Source: Ferrovum myxofaciens (GTDB lineage: Bacteria; Pseudomonadota; Gammaproteobacteria; Burkholderiales; Ferrovaceae). From it: a stretch of 51,231 nucleotides of DNA. The stretch lies in assembly GCF_000735045.1 (NCBI RefSeq), contig NZ_JPOQ01000003.1:1-51231 (forward strand). Reading direction: 5' to 3'. Made by a program: the position numbers and the translations under genes. Shown piece by piece: positions 45,165 through 51,231 of the stretch (positions within the stretch are counted from its first letter, which is position 1; the number at the start of each line of letters is the position of its first letter). Under the pieces are notes generated by a model that was not told where the DNA came from, made no database searches, and saw nothing but the letters and a program-made list of their open reading frames with translations.

Positions 45165-45173
45165 TCAGTGCAC
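45153..45173. repeat. Right copy of the imperfect direct repeat flanking the CHAD gene
   Basis: The matching copy of 44009-44030. It spans the last codons and stop of the CHAD gene and also supplies the stop and last codons of the convergent DUF1178-like gene. The 1.14-kb spacing holds exactly one gene plus its upstream region (44031-44285), in which only a 10-bp palindrome GTTGCGCAAC (44082-44091) stands out. Confidence 0.6.
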
Positions 45174-45659
45174 GGTGCCCGTGATGCTTTCATCCGGGCC
45201 CGTCACCTCTCCCTCTTCTGCCGAGACGGGAGAAGCGTTCTCAAAAACCACGATGGTGGGACTTCTGGCGACCATGGATTTTTCTTCTTCAGAAAGGGAA
45301 GCATTCATATTGGTCAGGACGGATTGGATCAATTTCAGTTGAAAAATGGTGAGTGCCTGAATGGTGGCCACCAAGACGGCTGGGGAGGTCTGGGCTGAAA
45401 AGGGAGAGGTTAGGTGTGACAGGATTTCGTCCAAGGGGGCGGCGGGTTCTTGAGAGCCGGCCTGCTGGCCGCTTTCTTCCAACGGATCGCATGCCGTCAC
45501 CTGAGGTTCAGGAGCCTGGGGGGTGGCACTTATCTGGTGGGACTGACAGTAGGGGCAGGTGACATACCCACGCGCACGCTGGGCTGAAAAACTTTCTTCA
45601 GAAGCAAACCAGCCTTCAAAATCATGACCCAAAGCACATTTCAGCGAATAGAAGACCAT
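45165..45659 (-). CDS. DUF1178-like zinc-ribbon protein with divergent C-terminal half
   Basis: The 164-residue protein begins like the DUF1178 family: MVFYSLKCALGHDFEGWFAS, then RGYVTCPYCQSHQI, whose Cys residues suggest a small zinc-binding element. The second half is not the usual DUF1178 helix; it is a Pro/Glu-rich linker and a hydrophobic helical stretch (SPAVLVATIQALTIFQLKLI) followed by an acidic tail. Function is unknown. A GTG at 45668 would add three residues. It is convergent with the CHAD gene without spacer. Confidence 0.75.
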   Translation of the reverse strand: MVFYSLKCALGHDFEGWFASEESFSAQRARGYVTCPYCQSHQISATPQAPEPQVTACDPLEESGQQAGSQEPAAPLDEILSHLTSPFSAQTSPAVLVATIQALTIFQLKLIQSVLTNMNASLSEEEKSMVARSPTIVVFENASPVSAEEGEVTGPDESITGTVH

Positions 45660-45757
45660 ACCACACACCCAGATAACGGACCTGCAATTCTAGCATAGAT
45701 TTTACCTGTCTAGCCCCCCTCCATGCATCAATGAAGGGGAGGGTACGCAAATAGGAT

Positions 45758-46936
45758 CTAGACGTAGGATACGGACCGGCGTTGCGTGAAACCGAACAAA
45801 CCGATTCCGGCAAGTCCGGTCAAGAACAGGAGGACAGTGGAAGGTTCTGGAACGGCGGAGGGACCCCCGTTTGGCGGAAGGGTCTGGCTGGCCAAGGCTA
45901 TGCCATAAAGATCATTCGCCAGATGGGGCGAGGCCATAAAGTTACCGTTGGCACCTACCAATCCGGTATTGGCATAATCCATGAAGAACAGTTGCCCGCC
46001 ATTGCTGCCACCTGATGAGGCAAACAGTTGTCCGGTTCCGGTCAACGCGACATTTTCAAGGCCGTAACCCCCATTATTACCCAGAACAAAGTCTAGATTT
46101 TTTTGCGAAATGAGACCCCCTGTTGTGGGGTTGATCTGATTGATATAGTTACTGCCCACCGTTATCAGGTCGCCTGTAAACGGGTCATAGGCGATGGTGT
46201 TCAATCCATGCTGATTCGTGAGGAGGGCCGTTGTTTTTCCAGTTGTGATGTTGAGGGTGCCGAAGTTTCTGGTGCCACTGGAACCGTAATAAAATCCACC
46301 GGATGTATAGTACATCGTATTGTTTTTGGGATCGAAGGCAAGGCCCGAGATGGCCGTATCGCTACCGCTCAGTGTTAAGGCAGTACCCGATCTACCGAAG
46401 GGGTTGATCGGGAAAGAGGCCAACGGACCGGTGCTGCCAAATTGTCCTCCGGTGGCCCAAACTTTGTTATTGGGTCCAATGGCTAGATTGACATTATCAA
46501 CAATACCAGGTCCGGTGGCAGTCGTAATGTTCCCAGTTGTCGGATTTACTTGATAAATAGGGGATGGAAAAAAGCCTCCTCCCGATTGTCCTCCTCCCAC
46601 CAGCAACTGTCCGTTGGTGGGGTTCACCACAATGCCGCCAGCAAAGGTAAAAGCCCCGGTGGCGGCGATGGGGGCGATGGTCCCTAGCGTGAAACCAGAA
46701 CTGGAATAGGTTGCAGTTACTTCACCAATGTTTCCGGTTGTATTGTTACTGCCTCCAGTTGAAAAATATAAATTGTCGGTAATGGTTGATGCTTCACCGG
46801 TCACTGACCACGCTGACAGGGAAACCCCTGCCACTAAAACCAGAAACTTGCTCAATATCCGTTCCGACTTCATTTTTTCGGCTGCAACCACTCTTTCGGT
46901 TAGGGTTGTTTCGGTATTATGTGCGGTTTTAATCAT
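45758..46936 (-). CDS. PEP-CTERM anchored extracytoplasmic protein, likely beta-propeller
   Basis: The 392-residue protein has an N-terminal signal (ILSKFLVLVAGVSLSAWSVTG) with a long basic n-region and a C-terminal sorting signal: VPEPSTVLLFLTGLAGIG followed by a basic end (FTQRRSVSYV), the exosortase recognition pattern. Between them are repeated strands with NPTNGQLLVGGG, QVNPTTGNITTA, FDPKNNTMYYTSGG, YDPFTGDLITVG and INPTTGGLISQ. This suggests a six- or seven-bladed NHL/SMP-30-like propeller, Gly/Ser/Thr-rich and with no Cys seen. The exosortase itself is not in the window. ATG 46936 is supported by GGGAGTGG upstream; ATG 46873 is a shorter alternative. Confidence 0.88.
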   Translation of the reverse strand: MIKTAHNTETTLTERVVAAEKMKSERILSKFLVLVAGVSLSAWSVTGEASTITDNLYFSTGGSNNTTGNIGEVTATYSSSGFTLGTIAPIAATGAFTFAGGIVVNPTNGQLLVGGGQSGGGFFPSPIYQVNPTTGNITTATGPGIVDNVNLAIGPNNKVWATGGQFGSTGPLASFPINPFGRSGTALTLSGSDTAISGLAFDPKNNTMYYTSGGFYYGSSGTRNFGTLNITTGKTTALLTNQHGLNTIAYDPFTGDLITVGSNYINQINPTTGGLISQKNLDFVLGNNGGYGLENVALTGTGQLFASSGGSNGGQLFFMDYANTGLVGANGNFMASPHLANDLYGIALASQTLPPNGGPSAVPEPSTVLLFLTGLAGIGLFGFTQRRSVSYV

Positions 46937-47176
46937 TTTCCACTCCCTTTTGTCTGATAATTCTCAACCTATCGAAAATCCATGTGCCTGAGCAGTTTTG
47001 AACGAACCTGCCACTGGTTCCATAGAAGCACCTGTCAGAAAGTACCTTGATGCAAGATGGATTCATGTTAACGATGGATCTTGAGGGCGACAATCCCTCC
47101 AATTGGGGGGGTAAACAAACCTAAAAAGATGCCAATGGGCGCGTGTTTATGAGTTTGGATTGGGTCGTTCTGTTAT
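46937..47176. other. 240-bp intergenic stretch between the PEP-CTERM gene and an IS-type hairpin
   Basis: No gene is seen. It contains the upstream region of the PEP-CTERM gene, a G/C hairpin CCCTCC-AATT-GGGGGG (47095-47110) and an AT-rich part. It may include decayed sequence of the element whose end is the hairpin at 47177-47227. Confidence 0.4.
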
Positions 47177-47227
47177 GAAGCCTCCCACCGTCACAAGACC
47201 TTTAGGTCTTTAGCGGTGGGAGACTTC
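47177..47227. mobile_element. Long nested hairpin resembling an IS200/IS605-type element end
   Basis: The outer arms GAAGCCTCCCACCG and CGGTGGGAGACTTC pair with one mismatch, and an inner perfect stem AAGACC-TTTA-GGTCTT sits within. Subterminal imperfect palindromes of this kind form the ends of IS200/IS605 and tnpB-only elements. The apical CCTTTAGG core recurs in the hairpin at 50970-50995. No transposase gene is attached, so it is an orphan end or a small non-autonomous element. It directly follows the truncated RES gene. Confidence 0.55.
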
Positions 47228-47567
47228 ATGGCACGATTAACCCCAGATGCGTCGCTGTAAGCAAAAACTGGTCGCCCATCGCCATTGCGCGCGTTGAACT
47301 TGGCAGGGCATCCCAACCAACAGGCAGGTCTTTGAGCGCATAGTGTTGGTACGGTTCATCATCGGGAAGGTCGAGCATGACCAGAACCAAATCCTGAGGC
47401 AAGATTTCTCCGGTATGAACCAGTTTTTCCATCGCAGCGATCTCTGGTGTTAGTCCTGCGTACACGGCAGCAACCCCAGGCGAATTCCATCGCCCTCCGG
47501 ATAAATGGGCCCCCGTACCTTGGCGGTCAAGGGCAAAAGCGCGCTTGGCAATTCTCCAAGCCCGCAT
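47226..47567 (-). pseudogene. RES domain toxin, C-terminally truncated
   Basis: The 113-residue frame matches the first two thirds of RES-family NAD-degrading toxins: WRIAKRAFALDRQGTGAHLSGGRWNS (seen from the start), VAAVYAGLTPEIAAMEKLVH and LPQDLVLVMLDLPDD. Family members run about 150 residues or more and continue after LIVP with a VPS... segment and an NPxHP region. Here the frame stops at LIVP exactly where the IS-type hairpin begins, so the C-terminus, including the conserved Ser, is missing. Its ATG shares one base with the antitoxin stop. Probably inactive. Confidence 0.75.
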
Positions 47568-48010
47568 TAGGCCGCACCACCATAGGCAATGGAAGACAAT
47601 ACTTTCCGTACCTCTCCAGCCCCGGTTTCCGTGTCCATCATGGACAGTGGTGTGGCACCCAATGCGGTATTATTTTTAGTGAGCCAGTCGCGCGCCATAT
47701 TGGGCGTACCAAACACACGCTCAGCTTCATTTTCGATCAGGGCGATGCGCTCGAGACGTTCCGTTTCGGTTTGTCCCAACAGAATGCCCGCCTTGATTTT
47801 GCGTTCAGACGTTGCCGGAGAAATGCCGAGCAATCGTGCAAACAAGTTACGTGGGATACCGAAGTGTTCGCTGGCCGTAACTAACACAGCAGGATGGGCA
47901 CCCTCACGAACAATCTTGATGCGTGCACCAGGATTTGCCTTGACCAATCTTGTTTTCCATTGAGTAAATCCTTCCAGATGTTTTTGAGTTGATTTCACTA
48001 TGATTGTCAT
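47567..48010 (-). CDS. Xre/MbcA/ParS-type antitoxin of the RES pair
   Basis: The 147-residue protein has an N-terminal Xre-like helix-turn-helix (FGIPRNLFARLLGISPATSERKI, in part) and a C-terminal DUF2384 toxin-binding region ending with MARDWLTKNNTALGATPLSMM, the motif that inserts into the RES active site, then DTETGAGEVRKVLSSIAYGG. It looks complete. With its toxin truncated it may now only act as an autorepressor or protect against related RES toxins. Confidence 0.9.
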   Translation of the reverse strand: MTIIVKSTQKHLEGFTQWKTRLVKANPGARIKIVREGAHPAVLVTASEHFGIPRNLFARLLGISPATSERKIKAGILLGQTETERLERIALIENEAERVFGTPNMARDWLTKNNTALGATPLSMMDTETGAGEVRKVLSSIAYGGAA

Positions 48011-48012
48011 GA

Positions 48013-48189
48013 TCAGCGGCCTTCTGTCATATGATAGTTAATCATACCCCCCGGTGTCAGGGAAGATGTCGCGGCACCGTGCCCCATGCTACTGACCGCA
48101 ATCCACAGGTCATTGGTGGGAATGGGGTGGCCTTTTCGACGTAGAGCGGCATAGACCAGCGCATATAGTTCTGCTGTGGCGGTCGTACT
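48013..48189 (-). pseudogene. PIN-domain (VapC-like) toxin fragment
   Basis: A 58-codon frame without a start carries TAELYALVYAALRRKGHPIP followed by TNDLWIA, a typical C-terminal PIN-domain stretch with a conserved metal-binding Asp. It then degrades after GHGAA without the expected DxHF segment. The N-terminal half of a VapC (with the first Asp) is missing, and no vapB was found. It lies 12 bp downstream of the brnA stop on the same strand. This is a relic, not a gene product. Confidence 0.6.
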
Positions 48190-48201
48190 TCACCGAATAC
48201 A

Positions 48202-48468
48202 TTAGTGGCTGTGCAACTTCTCTTGTAGCCACACCTTGATAAGCGACTGATACGGCACATCGCGAGAATTCGCAGCAGCTTTAATGGAATCCAGAAGATG
48301 TTGGGGTAGTCGCAGCGAAATTGTTTTTGTTGTAGGCTTCAAATTAGGCAGTACAACCTTTTGAGCCTTCGTCCAATCCAGATAATCCGTTGAATCCTCT
48401 TTACTCCAAAAGACTTGCTCTTCTGCCTCATTAGAAAATTTCGGAATCGGTTTAAGTTGCTTGTTCAT
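48202..48468 (-). CDS. brnA: BrnA-type antitoxin (CopG/ribbon-helix-helix)
   Basis: The 88-residue antitoxin has the BrnA layout: an N-terminal toxin-binding region (LKPIPKFSNEAEEQVFW, then STDYLDWTKAQ) and a C-terminal ribbon-helix-helix (KTISLRLPQHLLDSIKAAA, DVPYQSLIKVWL). It neutralises BrnT and represses the operon. The start overlaps the brnT end by 17 bp. Confidence 0.92.
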   Translation of the reverse strand: MNKQLKPIPKFSNEAEEQVFWSKEDSTDYLDWTKAQKVVLPNLKPTTKTISLRLPQHLLDSIKAAANSRDVPYQSLIKVWLQEKLHSH

Positions 48469-48751
48469 AAATCATGCGCTCCTTCTTGTGCATATCTCTG
48501 GCTGAAATCACCCGAATTTTCTCACTGGCATTACGTAGTGTGAAAGTAATATGCAATGTACGCCCCTCGTCTGTCTTGCCTAATGCGTGAAAACGTGACT
48601 CGCCTTGACTGTGTTTTATATCAGCAAGCAGAAAAAGTGGTTCATTGAAAAATATTTGCTCCGCTTCCGCCATTGAAACACCGTGTTTTTCGTTTTTACG
48701 GGTGTTCCCTTCATCCCAGTCAAAACTGGATATTTTGGTCAGATCAATCAT
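48452..48751 (-). CDS. brnT: BrnT-type toxin (RelE-fold ribonuclease)
   Basis: The 99-residue toxin shows the BrnT pattern: FDWDEGNTRKNEKHGVSMAEAEQIF, with the conserved KHGV, then SRFHALGKTDEGRTLHITFT and the C-terminal IRVISARDMHKKERMIYE, which carries the catalytic-type Arg residues. BrnT cleaves RNA and halts translation. It is first in the operon, as usual for brnTA, and appears intact. Confidence 0.92.
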   Translation of the reverse strand: MIDLTKISSFDWDEGNTRKNEKHGVSMAEAEQIFFNEPLFLLADIKHSQGESRFHALGKTDEGRTLHITFTLRNASEKIRVISARDMHKKERMIYEQAT

Positions 48752-48755
48752 ATTT

Positions 48756-48774
48756 GTATATTATAGAAATATAC
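48756..48774 (-). promoter_or_regulatory. brnTA promoter/operator palindrome
   Basis: A perfect 7-bp inverted repeat (GTATATT, 5-bp spacer, AATATAC) overlaps a TATAAT -10 element (48765-48760, minus strand). It is well placed for autorepression by BrnA. The brnT ATG is 9 bp past the -10, so the transcript would have almost no leader. Confidence 0.6.
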
Positions 48775-48874
48775 GATAAAAAGCAAGAGGACGATAAGAG
48801 GTCAGAAAAATCGTTATTGTTTCAAGTTCAAAATGCACTTAGCCTTCCTTTTATAGGCGGCTTGAAGCAGGGAG

Positions 48875-48932
48875 GCAACCCAGGTTGGCCCATCTCCGGA
48901 AATCGTTTCCAACAGCGGAGCGATTGGGTTGC
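48875..48932. repeat. 58-bp palindromic element between the histidine kinase and brnTA
   Basis: The outer arms GCAACCCA and TGGGTTGC are perfect 8-bp inverted repeats. Inside, CTCCG/CGGAG and GGAAA-TCG-TTTCC form nested stems. It starts 20 bp downstream of the kinase stop (minus strand) and lacks a T-run. It could be a REP/MITE-like unit, a transcript-end structure or a small RNA. The flanking 48781-48951 has no gene. Confidence 0.45.
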
Positions 48933-48951
48933 ACCCGTCACGCTGAAATTT

Positions 48952-50280
48952 TCACTGTAGGTTTCCGTTTGGGGGTGGGAACCAAACCTGAAAACTGGAA
49001 CCCTGTCCGAGGACGGATTTGACAAGTATTCGGGCACCCATGAGTTTTGCCAGACGGCGGACGATGGACAGCCCCAGACCCGCTCCCTGGCTCTGGTCGC
49101 CTTCGGAAGGCGTGACCTGATAGAATTCCCTGAAAATAAGTTCCTGTTCTGTGTCGCTGATGCCCTTCCCGGTATCCGTGACGTCGAGCAGGGCGTCCCC
49201 TTCCTGCATCAGTGAAGTCGTCACATGAATCTCTCCCTGTTCGGTGAACTTGATGGCATTGTCGATCAAGTTGCGCGTGATTCGTGCCACCGCCACTTTA
49301 TCCCCGGAAATTTTGACAGGGGCCAGGGTTCGTCGAATTTCCAAACCTTTGGCAGAGGCGGCTGAATGAAATTCGGCGCAGATGTCAGCAACCATGGTGT
49401 CCAATGAAAACAGGTTCTGTTGCGTCGGGTAATTTCCCTCAGAGATTTTTGACAGATCCAGCAGGTCCGTCAGCATTTTTTCCAAATCCCGGACAATGTG
49501 GTCGATATTTCTTCGGGTTTCCTGGAGTGTCCGGTCTGATGGATGGGAGACCAGTACGGCACCGTAAAGAGATAACGCGTGCAGGGGCTGGCGCAGATCA
49601 TGGCTGACGGTTGCAATGATACGATCACGTTCTTGCCGGATCAGGACAGATCGATAGAGCAGTTGTTCACTTTCGCCCGCTACTCGGATCAGAAACAACC
49701 AATAGATGAGAGTCAGACCCAGAACGGCCCAATGTTTGTCAGGATGCAATACTGTCCACGGCAGGGTTGCGCCCAATAATACCAGGAACGAATACGCCGC
49801 CGTCATATATCTGGATGAAACGGCCACAGAGACTCCGGCGGCGGCAATGGAAAACAGGATGATCTCGATCAGCGCCTGGGAGACAAAGGAAAGATGGGGC
49901 AGGAAGAGAACGGCGGAGAGGCCGACACTGGCTCCCGCCAGAGCATCCAGGGCCATGAATACGGCATGGAGCCGGTTTGGCCTCAATTTTTCGACGCGCG
50001 GCAACACCCACCAGGCAAAGGTAGCGCGGAGCAGTTCCAAACCCAGTGTCAGAGCACTCCATAACAGAAAGGTTTGGAGAGGAACAGTGGGGTAGACGAT
50101 CCAGCCCAATCCACCAACGAAAAATAACTGAACGAGGGGCATGTGCAGGAGCACCCTCGCATGAAGGGTCACAACCTCCCGTGTCATTTCGTGCTTGAGC
50201 GAGGACGGGTGGGATCGATCTGTCAAATGTTCATGATTTGGCTCGAAGCAGGATGACAGCCAATGGGACACCGTATGCAT
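48952..50280 (-). CDS. Membrane sensor histidine kinase
   Basis: The 442-residue kinase has a hydrophobic N-terminal half (about five to six membrane segments between residues 45 and 205) with no large periplasmic domain. A HisKA domain follows with the phospho-accepting His in VSHDLRQPLHALSLYGAV, then the ATPase domain with N-box NLIDNAIKFT, G1 DVTDTGKGI and G2 GAGLGLSIV. The signal is unknown. It starts immediately after the response regulator stop (no gap), so the two form a pair. Confidence 0.93.
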   Translation of the reverse strand: MHTVSHWLSSCFEPNHEHLTDRSHPSSLKHEMTREVVTLHARVLLHMPLVQLFFVGGLGWIVYPTVPLQTFLLWSALTLGLELLRATFAWWVLPRVEKLRPNRLHAVFMALDALAGASVGLSAVLFLPHLSFVSQALIEIILFSIAAAGVSVAVSSRYMTAAYSFLVLLGATLPWTVLHPDKHWAVLGLTLIYWLFLIRVAGESEQLLYRSVLIRQERDRIIATVSHDLRQPLHALSLYGAVLVSHPSDRTLQETRRNIDHIVRDLEKMLTDLLDLSKISEGNYPTQQNLFSLDTMVADICAEFHSAASAKGLEIRRTLAPVKISGDKVAVARITRNLIDNAIKFTEQGEIHVTTSLMQEGDALLDVTDTGKGISDTEQELIFREFYQVTPSEGDQSQGAGLGLSIVRRLAKLMGARILVKSVLGQGSSFQVWFPPPNGNLQ

Positions 50281-50949
50281 TTAGCGCGGGCGCAAGTAGA
50301 AAAGACTGGCTTTGGTGACGGCCTCGACTCGATTGTTTGCGCCAAGAATCCGAAACAGGTCGGAGATATGATCCTTGACCGTATACTCGGAGAGGGACAG
50401 TTCCCTGGCGATGGATTTTGTGGAAAAACCACGACTGAGGGCGTACAGAACTTCCCGTTGACGGGGGGTCAGATTGGGTATGCCGGAGGGCGCGGATGGT
50501 TCCACATCATTCTCTTCTTCATGGGGCAGAAAGATCTCTCCCTTCAGGACGCGCTGCAGGGCATAAAGAAATTTTTCGGAGGTCAGGCTCTTGGGAATGT
50601 AACTCATGGCACCGGCTTGCATGCAGGCGCGCACCGTGGAGGAGTCCTCCGACCCTGAAACGATAACCACAGGCAGGTTAGGGGATTCAAGTTTGATCTT
50701 TTTCAAAACGGGGAGTCCACGTTCCTGTTTGAGATCTAGGTCAAGGAAACACATCGTTAAATTAGCGTGTTCCAGTAGCAGGGACAGTGCGCCCGCAAGG
50801 GTGCTTGCTTCAAGCAATTGCGCATCGGGATGGGTTGAGCACAGTAACAAGCGTAATCCATCCCGGAAAAGCGCATGATCATCCACCATGAGTACTTTCA
50901 TGGACTTCTCATCATCCTGATTCATCATCACATTGCTGCCTACGCCCAT
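50281..50949 (-). CDS. NarL/FixJ-type response regulator
   Basis: The 222-residue regulator has a receiver domain (VLMVDDHALFRDGLRLLL; phospho-acceptor Asp in CFLDLDLKQERGLP; PKSL near its end) and a LuxR-type helix-turn-helix (LTPRQREVLYALSRGFSTKS, then LSEYTVKDHISDLFRILG). It is probably phosphorylated by the adjacent kinase. ATG 50949 has AGGAAAGG at good spacing; internal ATGs at 50928 and 50901 are alternatives. The IS-type hairpin ends about 20 bp upstream, so its native promoter may be displaced and transcription may enter from the tnpB-like element. Confidence 0.93.
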   Translation of the reverse strand: MGVGSNVMMNQDDEKSMKVLMVDDHALFRDGLRLLLCSTHPDAQLLEASTLAGALSLLLEHANLTMCFLDLDLKQERGLPVLKKIKLESPNLPVVIVSGSEDSSTVRACMQAGAMSYIPKSLTSEKFLYALQRVLKGEIFLPHEEENDVEPSAPSGIPNLTPRQREVLYALSRGFSTKSIARELSLSEYTVKDHISDLFRILGANNRVEAVTKASLFYLRPR

Positions 50950-50969
50950 TGTACCTTTCCTGCGCTAAA

Positions 50970-51231
50970 CCTCCCCATGCCTAAAGGCAGGGGGTTCTAA
51001 GGGCGAACCCACCGGGGTCTCCTGGCTCTCGCGTCGCCGCTACAGCATCCAGGCCATGACCGATGGAAAACCCTCTATCACAAACGACCTGCTCTAACGG
51101 TGTTGCCACCGTGATTTTGCCCGAAGGCTCTATCTTCGCAGGTTCGGAACGCAGCCACCCCGTTTGCAGCAGCACAGGTTTCTGAGCCGCCCACATTGTT
51201 TCAATATGGGATGGGTGGTGCGTGTTGCTCA
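50970..51231 (-). mobile_element. Right end of an IS200/IS605-type (tnpB) element, partial
   Basis: A hairpin CCCC-A-TGCC-TAAA-GGCA-GGGG (50973-50993) lies at the boundary, and the stop of the open frame falls inside it. Such structures at the 3' end of tnpB form the element's right end and the 3' part of its guide (omega) RNA. The rest of the element is beyond the window. Confidence 0.55.
50981..51231 (-). CDS. C-terminal tail of a probable TnpB-type protein (5' part outside window)
   Basis: The frame is open from the window edge for about 83 codons (visible parts include MWAAQKPVLLQTGW, VVCDRGFSIGHGLDAVAA and GGFALRTPCL) and ends with TAG in the terminal hairpin. The conserved RuvC and zinc-finger parts of TnpB would lie upstream and cannot be seen; TnpB tails are variable. 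The assignment depends on the adjoining hairpin. Confidence 0.4.
   Translation of the reverse strand, partial: SNTHHPSHIETMWAAQKPVLLQTGWLRSEPAKIEPSGKITVATPLEQVVCDRGFSIGHGLDAVAATREPGDPGGFALRTPCL

Noticed and set aside
45701-45745. CCCTCC/GGAGGG inverted repeat upstream of the DUF1178-like gene as a terminator for the PEP-CTERM gene
   Set aside because: The loop is about 15 bases and there is no T-run; pairing is likely incidental.
47088-47110. CCCTCC-AATT-GGGGGG hairpin as an intrinsic terminator
   Set aside because: No T-run follows on either strand and no gene ends there; kept only as a note in the intergenic entry.
48828-49037. 69-codon minus-strand frame covering the palindrome at 48.9 kb
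   Set aside because: It overlaps the histidine kinase end in another frame and its second half merely translates the palindromic element.
1-51231. tRNA, rRNA genes and CRISPR arrays
   Set aside because: No cloverleaf with TTCGA-type T-arm, no rRNA core sequence and no regularly spaced short repeats were found on reading; a tRNAscan/Infernal run would be decisive.

Overview
The window reads as a stretch of chromosome from a moderately GC-rich betaproteobacterium, probably an environmental member of the Nitrosomonadales/Gallionellales/Ferrovales side of the class. The assignment is an inference. It rests on protein families and gene orders that are typical there: ppiD-fabI; mltD-gloB-(yafS-like)-rnhA-dnaQ; bpt-pyrD-short ferredoxin-nth-DUF1841; purM divergent from perM-hda-HAD-pcnB-folK; cysI-DUF934-cysH-cysD-cysN; and a PEP-CTERM (exosortase) substrate. 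No rRNA, tRNA or CRISPR array was seen.

Layout. 1-41 kb is dense core genome with many 1-30 bp gene overlaps. In order it holds: the end of a periplasmic foldase gene (ppiD) and fabI; a four-gene peptide ABC importer; a lytic transglycosylase and glyoxalase II; a methyltransferase, RNase H and DNA polymerase III epsilon; a leftward operon for protein tagging, pyrimidine synthesis and DNA repair; an acyl-CoA ligase; a cold-shock protein; and clpS-clpA. Next comes an unusual rightward unit: a miniature phosphoketolase remnant, acetate kinase, and F1-ATPase gamma and epsilon subunits with no beta gene between them, followed by alaS. After that come panC-folK-pcnB-HAD-hda-perM (leftward), purM-purN-rsmB-mscS and a desaturase (rightward), and an assimilatory sulfate reduction operon.

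41-51.2 kb is accessory. It holds a small lipoprotein overlapping a PAS-LOV-PAS-GGDEF-EAL protein (a possible blue-light-responsive c-di-GMP enzyme); a CHAD (polyphosphate-binding) gene bracketed by a 21-22 bp near-identical repeat; a DUF1178-type gene; a PEP-CTERM surface protein; and a cluster of toxin-antitoxin genes (truncated RES toxin with intact Xre/MbcA-type antitoxin, a PIN/VapC fragment, and an intact BrnT-BrnA pair with an operator-like palindrome). The window closes with a response regulator/histidine kinase pair and the 3' end of what looks like an IS200/IS605-type tnpB element. Two hairpins of the kind found at such element ends occur at 47.2 kb and 51.0 kb.

How the genes work together. 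The sulfate operon forms a complete route from sulfate activation (CysDN) through APS reduction (CysH) to sulfide (CysI). It has no CysJ, so CysI must take electrons from another donor. The xfp remnant and ackA look like a decayed phosphoketolase-acetate kinase pathway, now sitting in one transcription unit with the central-stalk subunits of ATP synthase. That gamma-epsilon pair, the coupled lipoprotein/LOV sensor pair and the repeat-flanked CHAD gene are the least conventional parts of the window.
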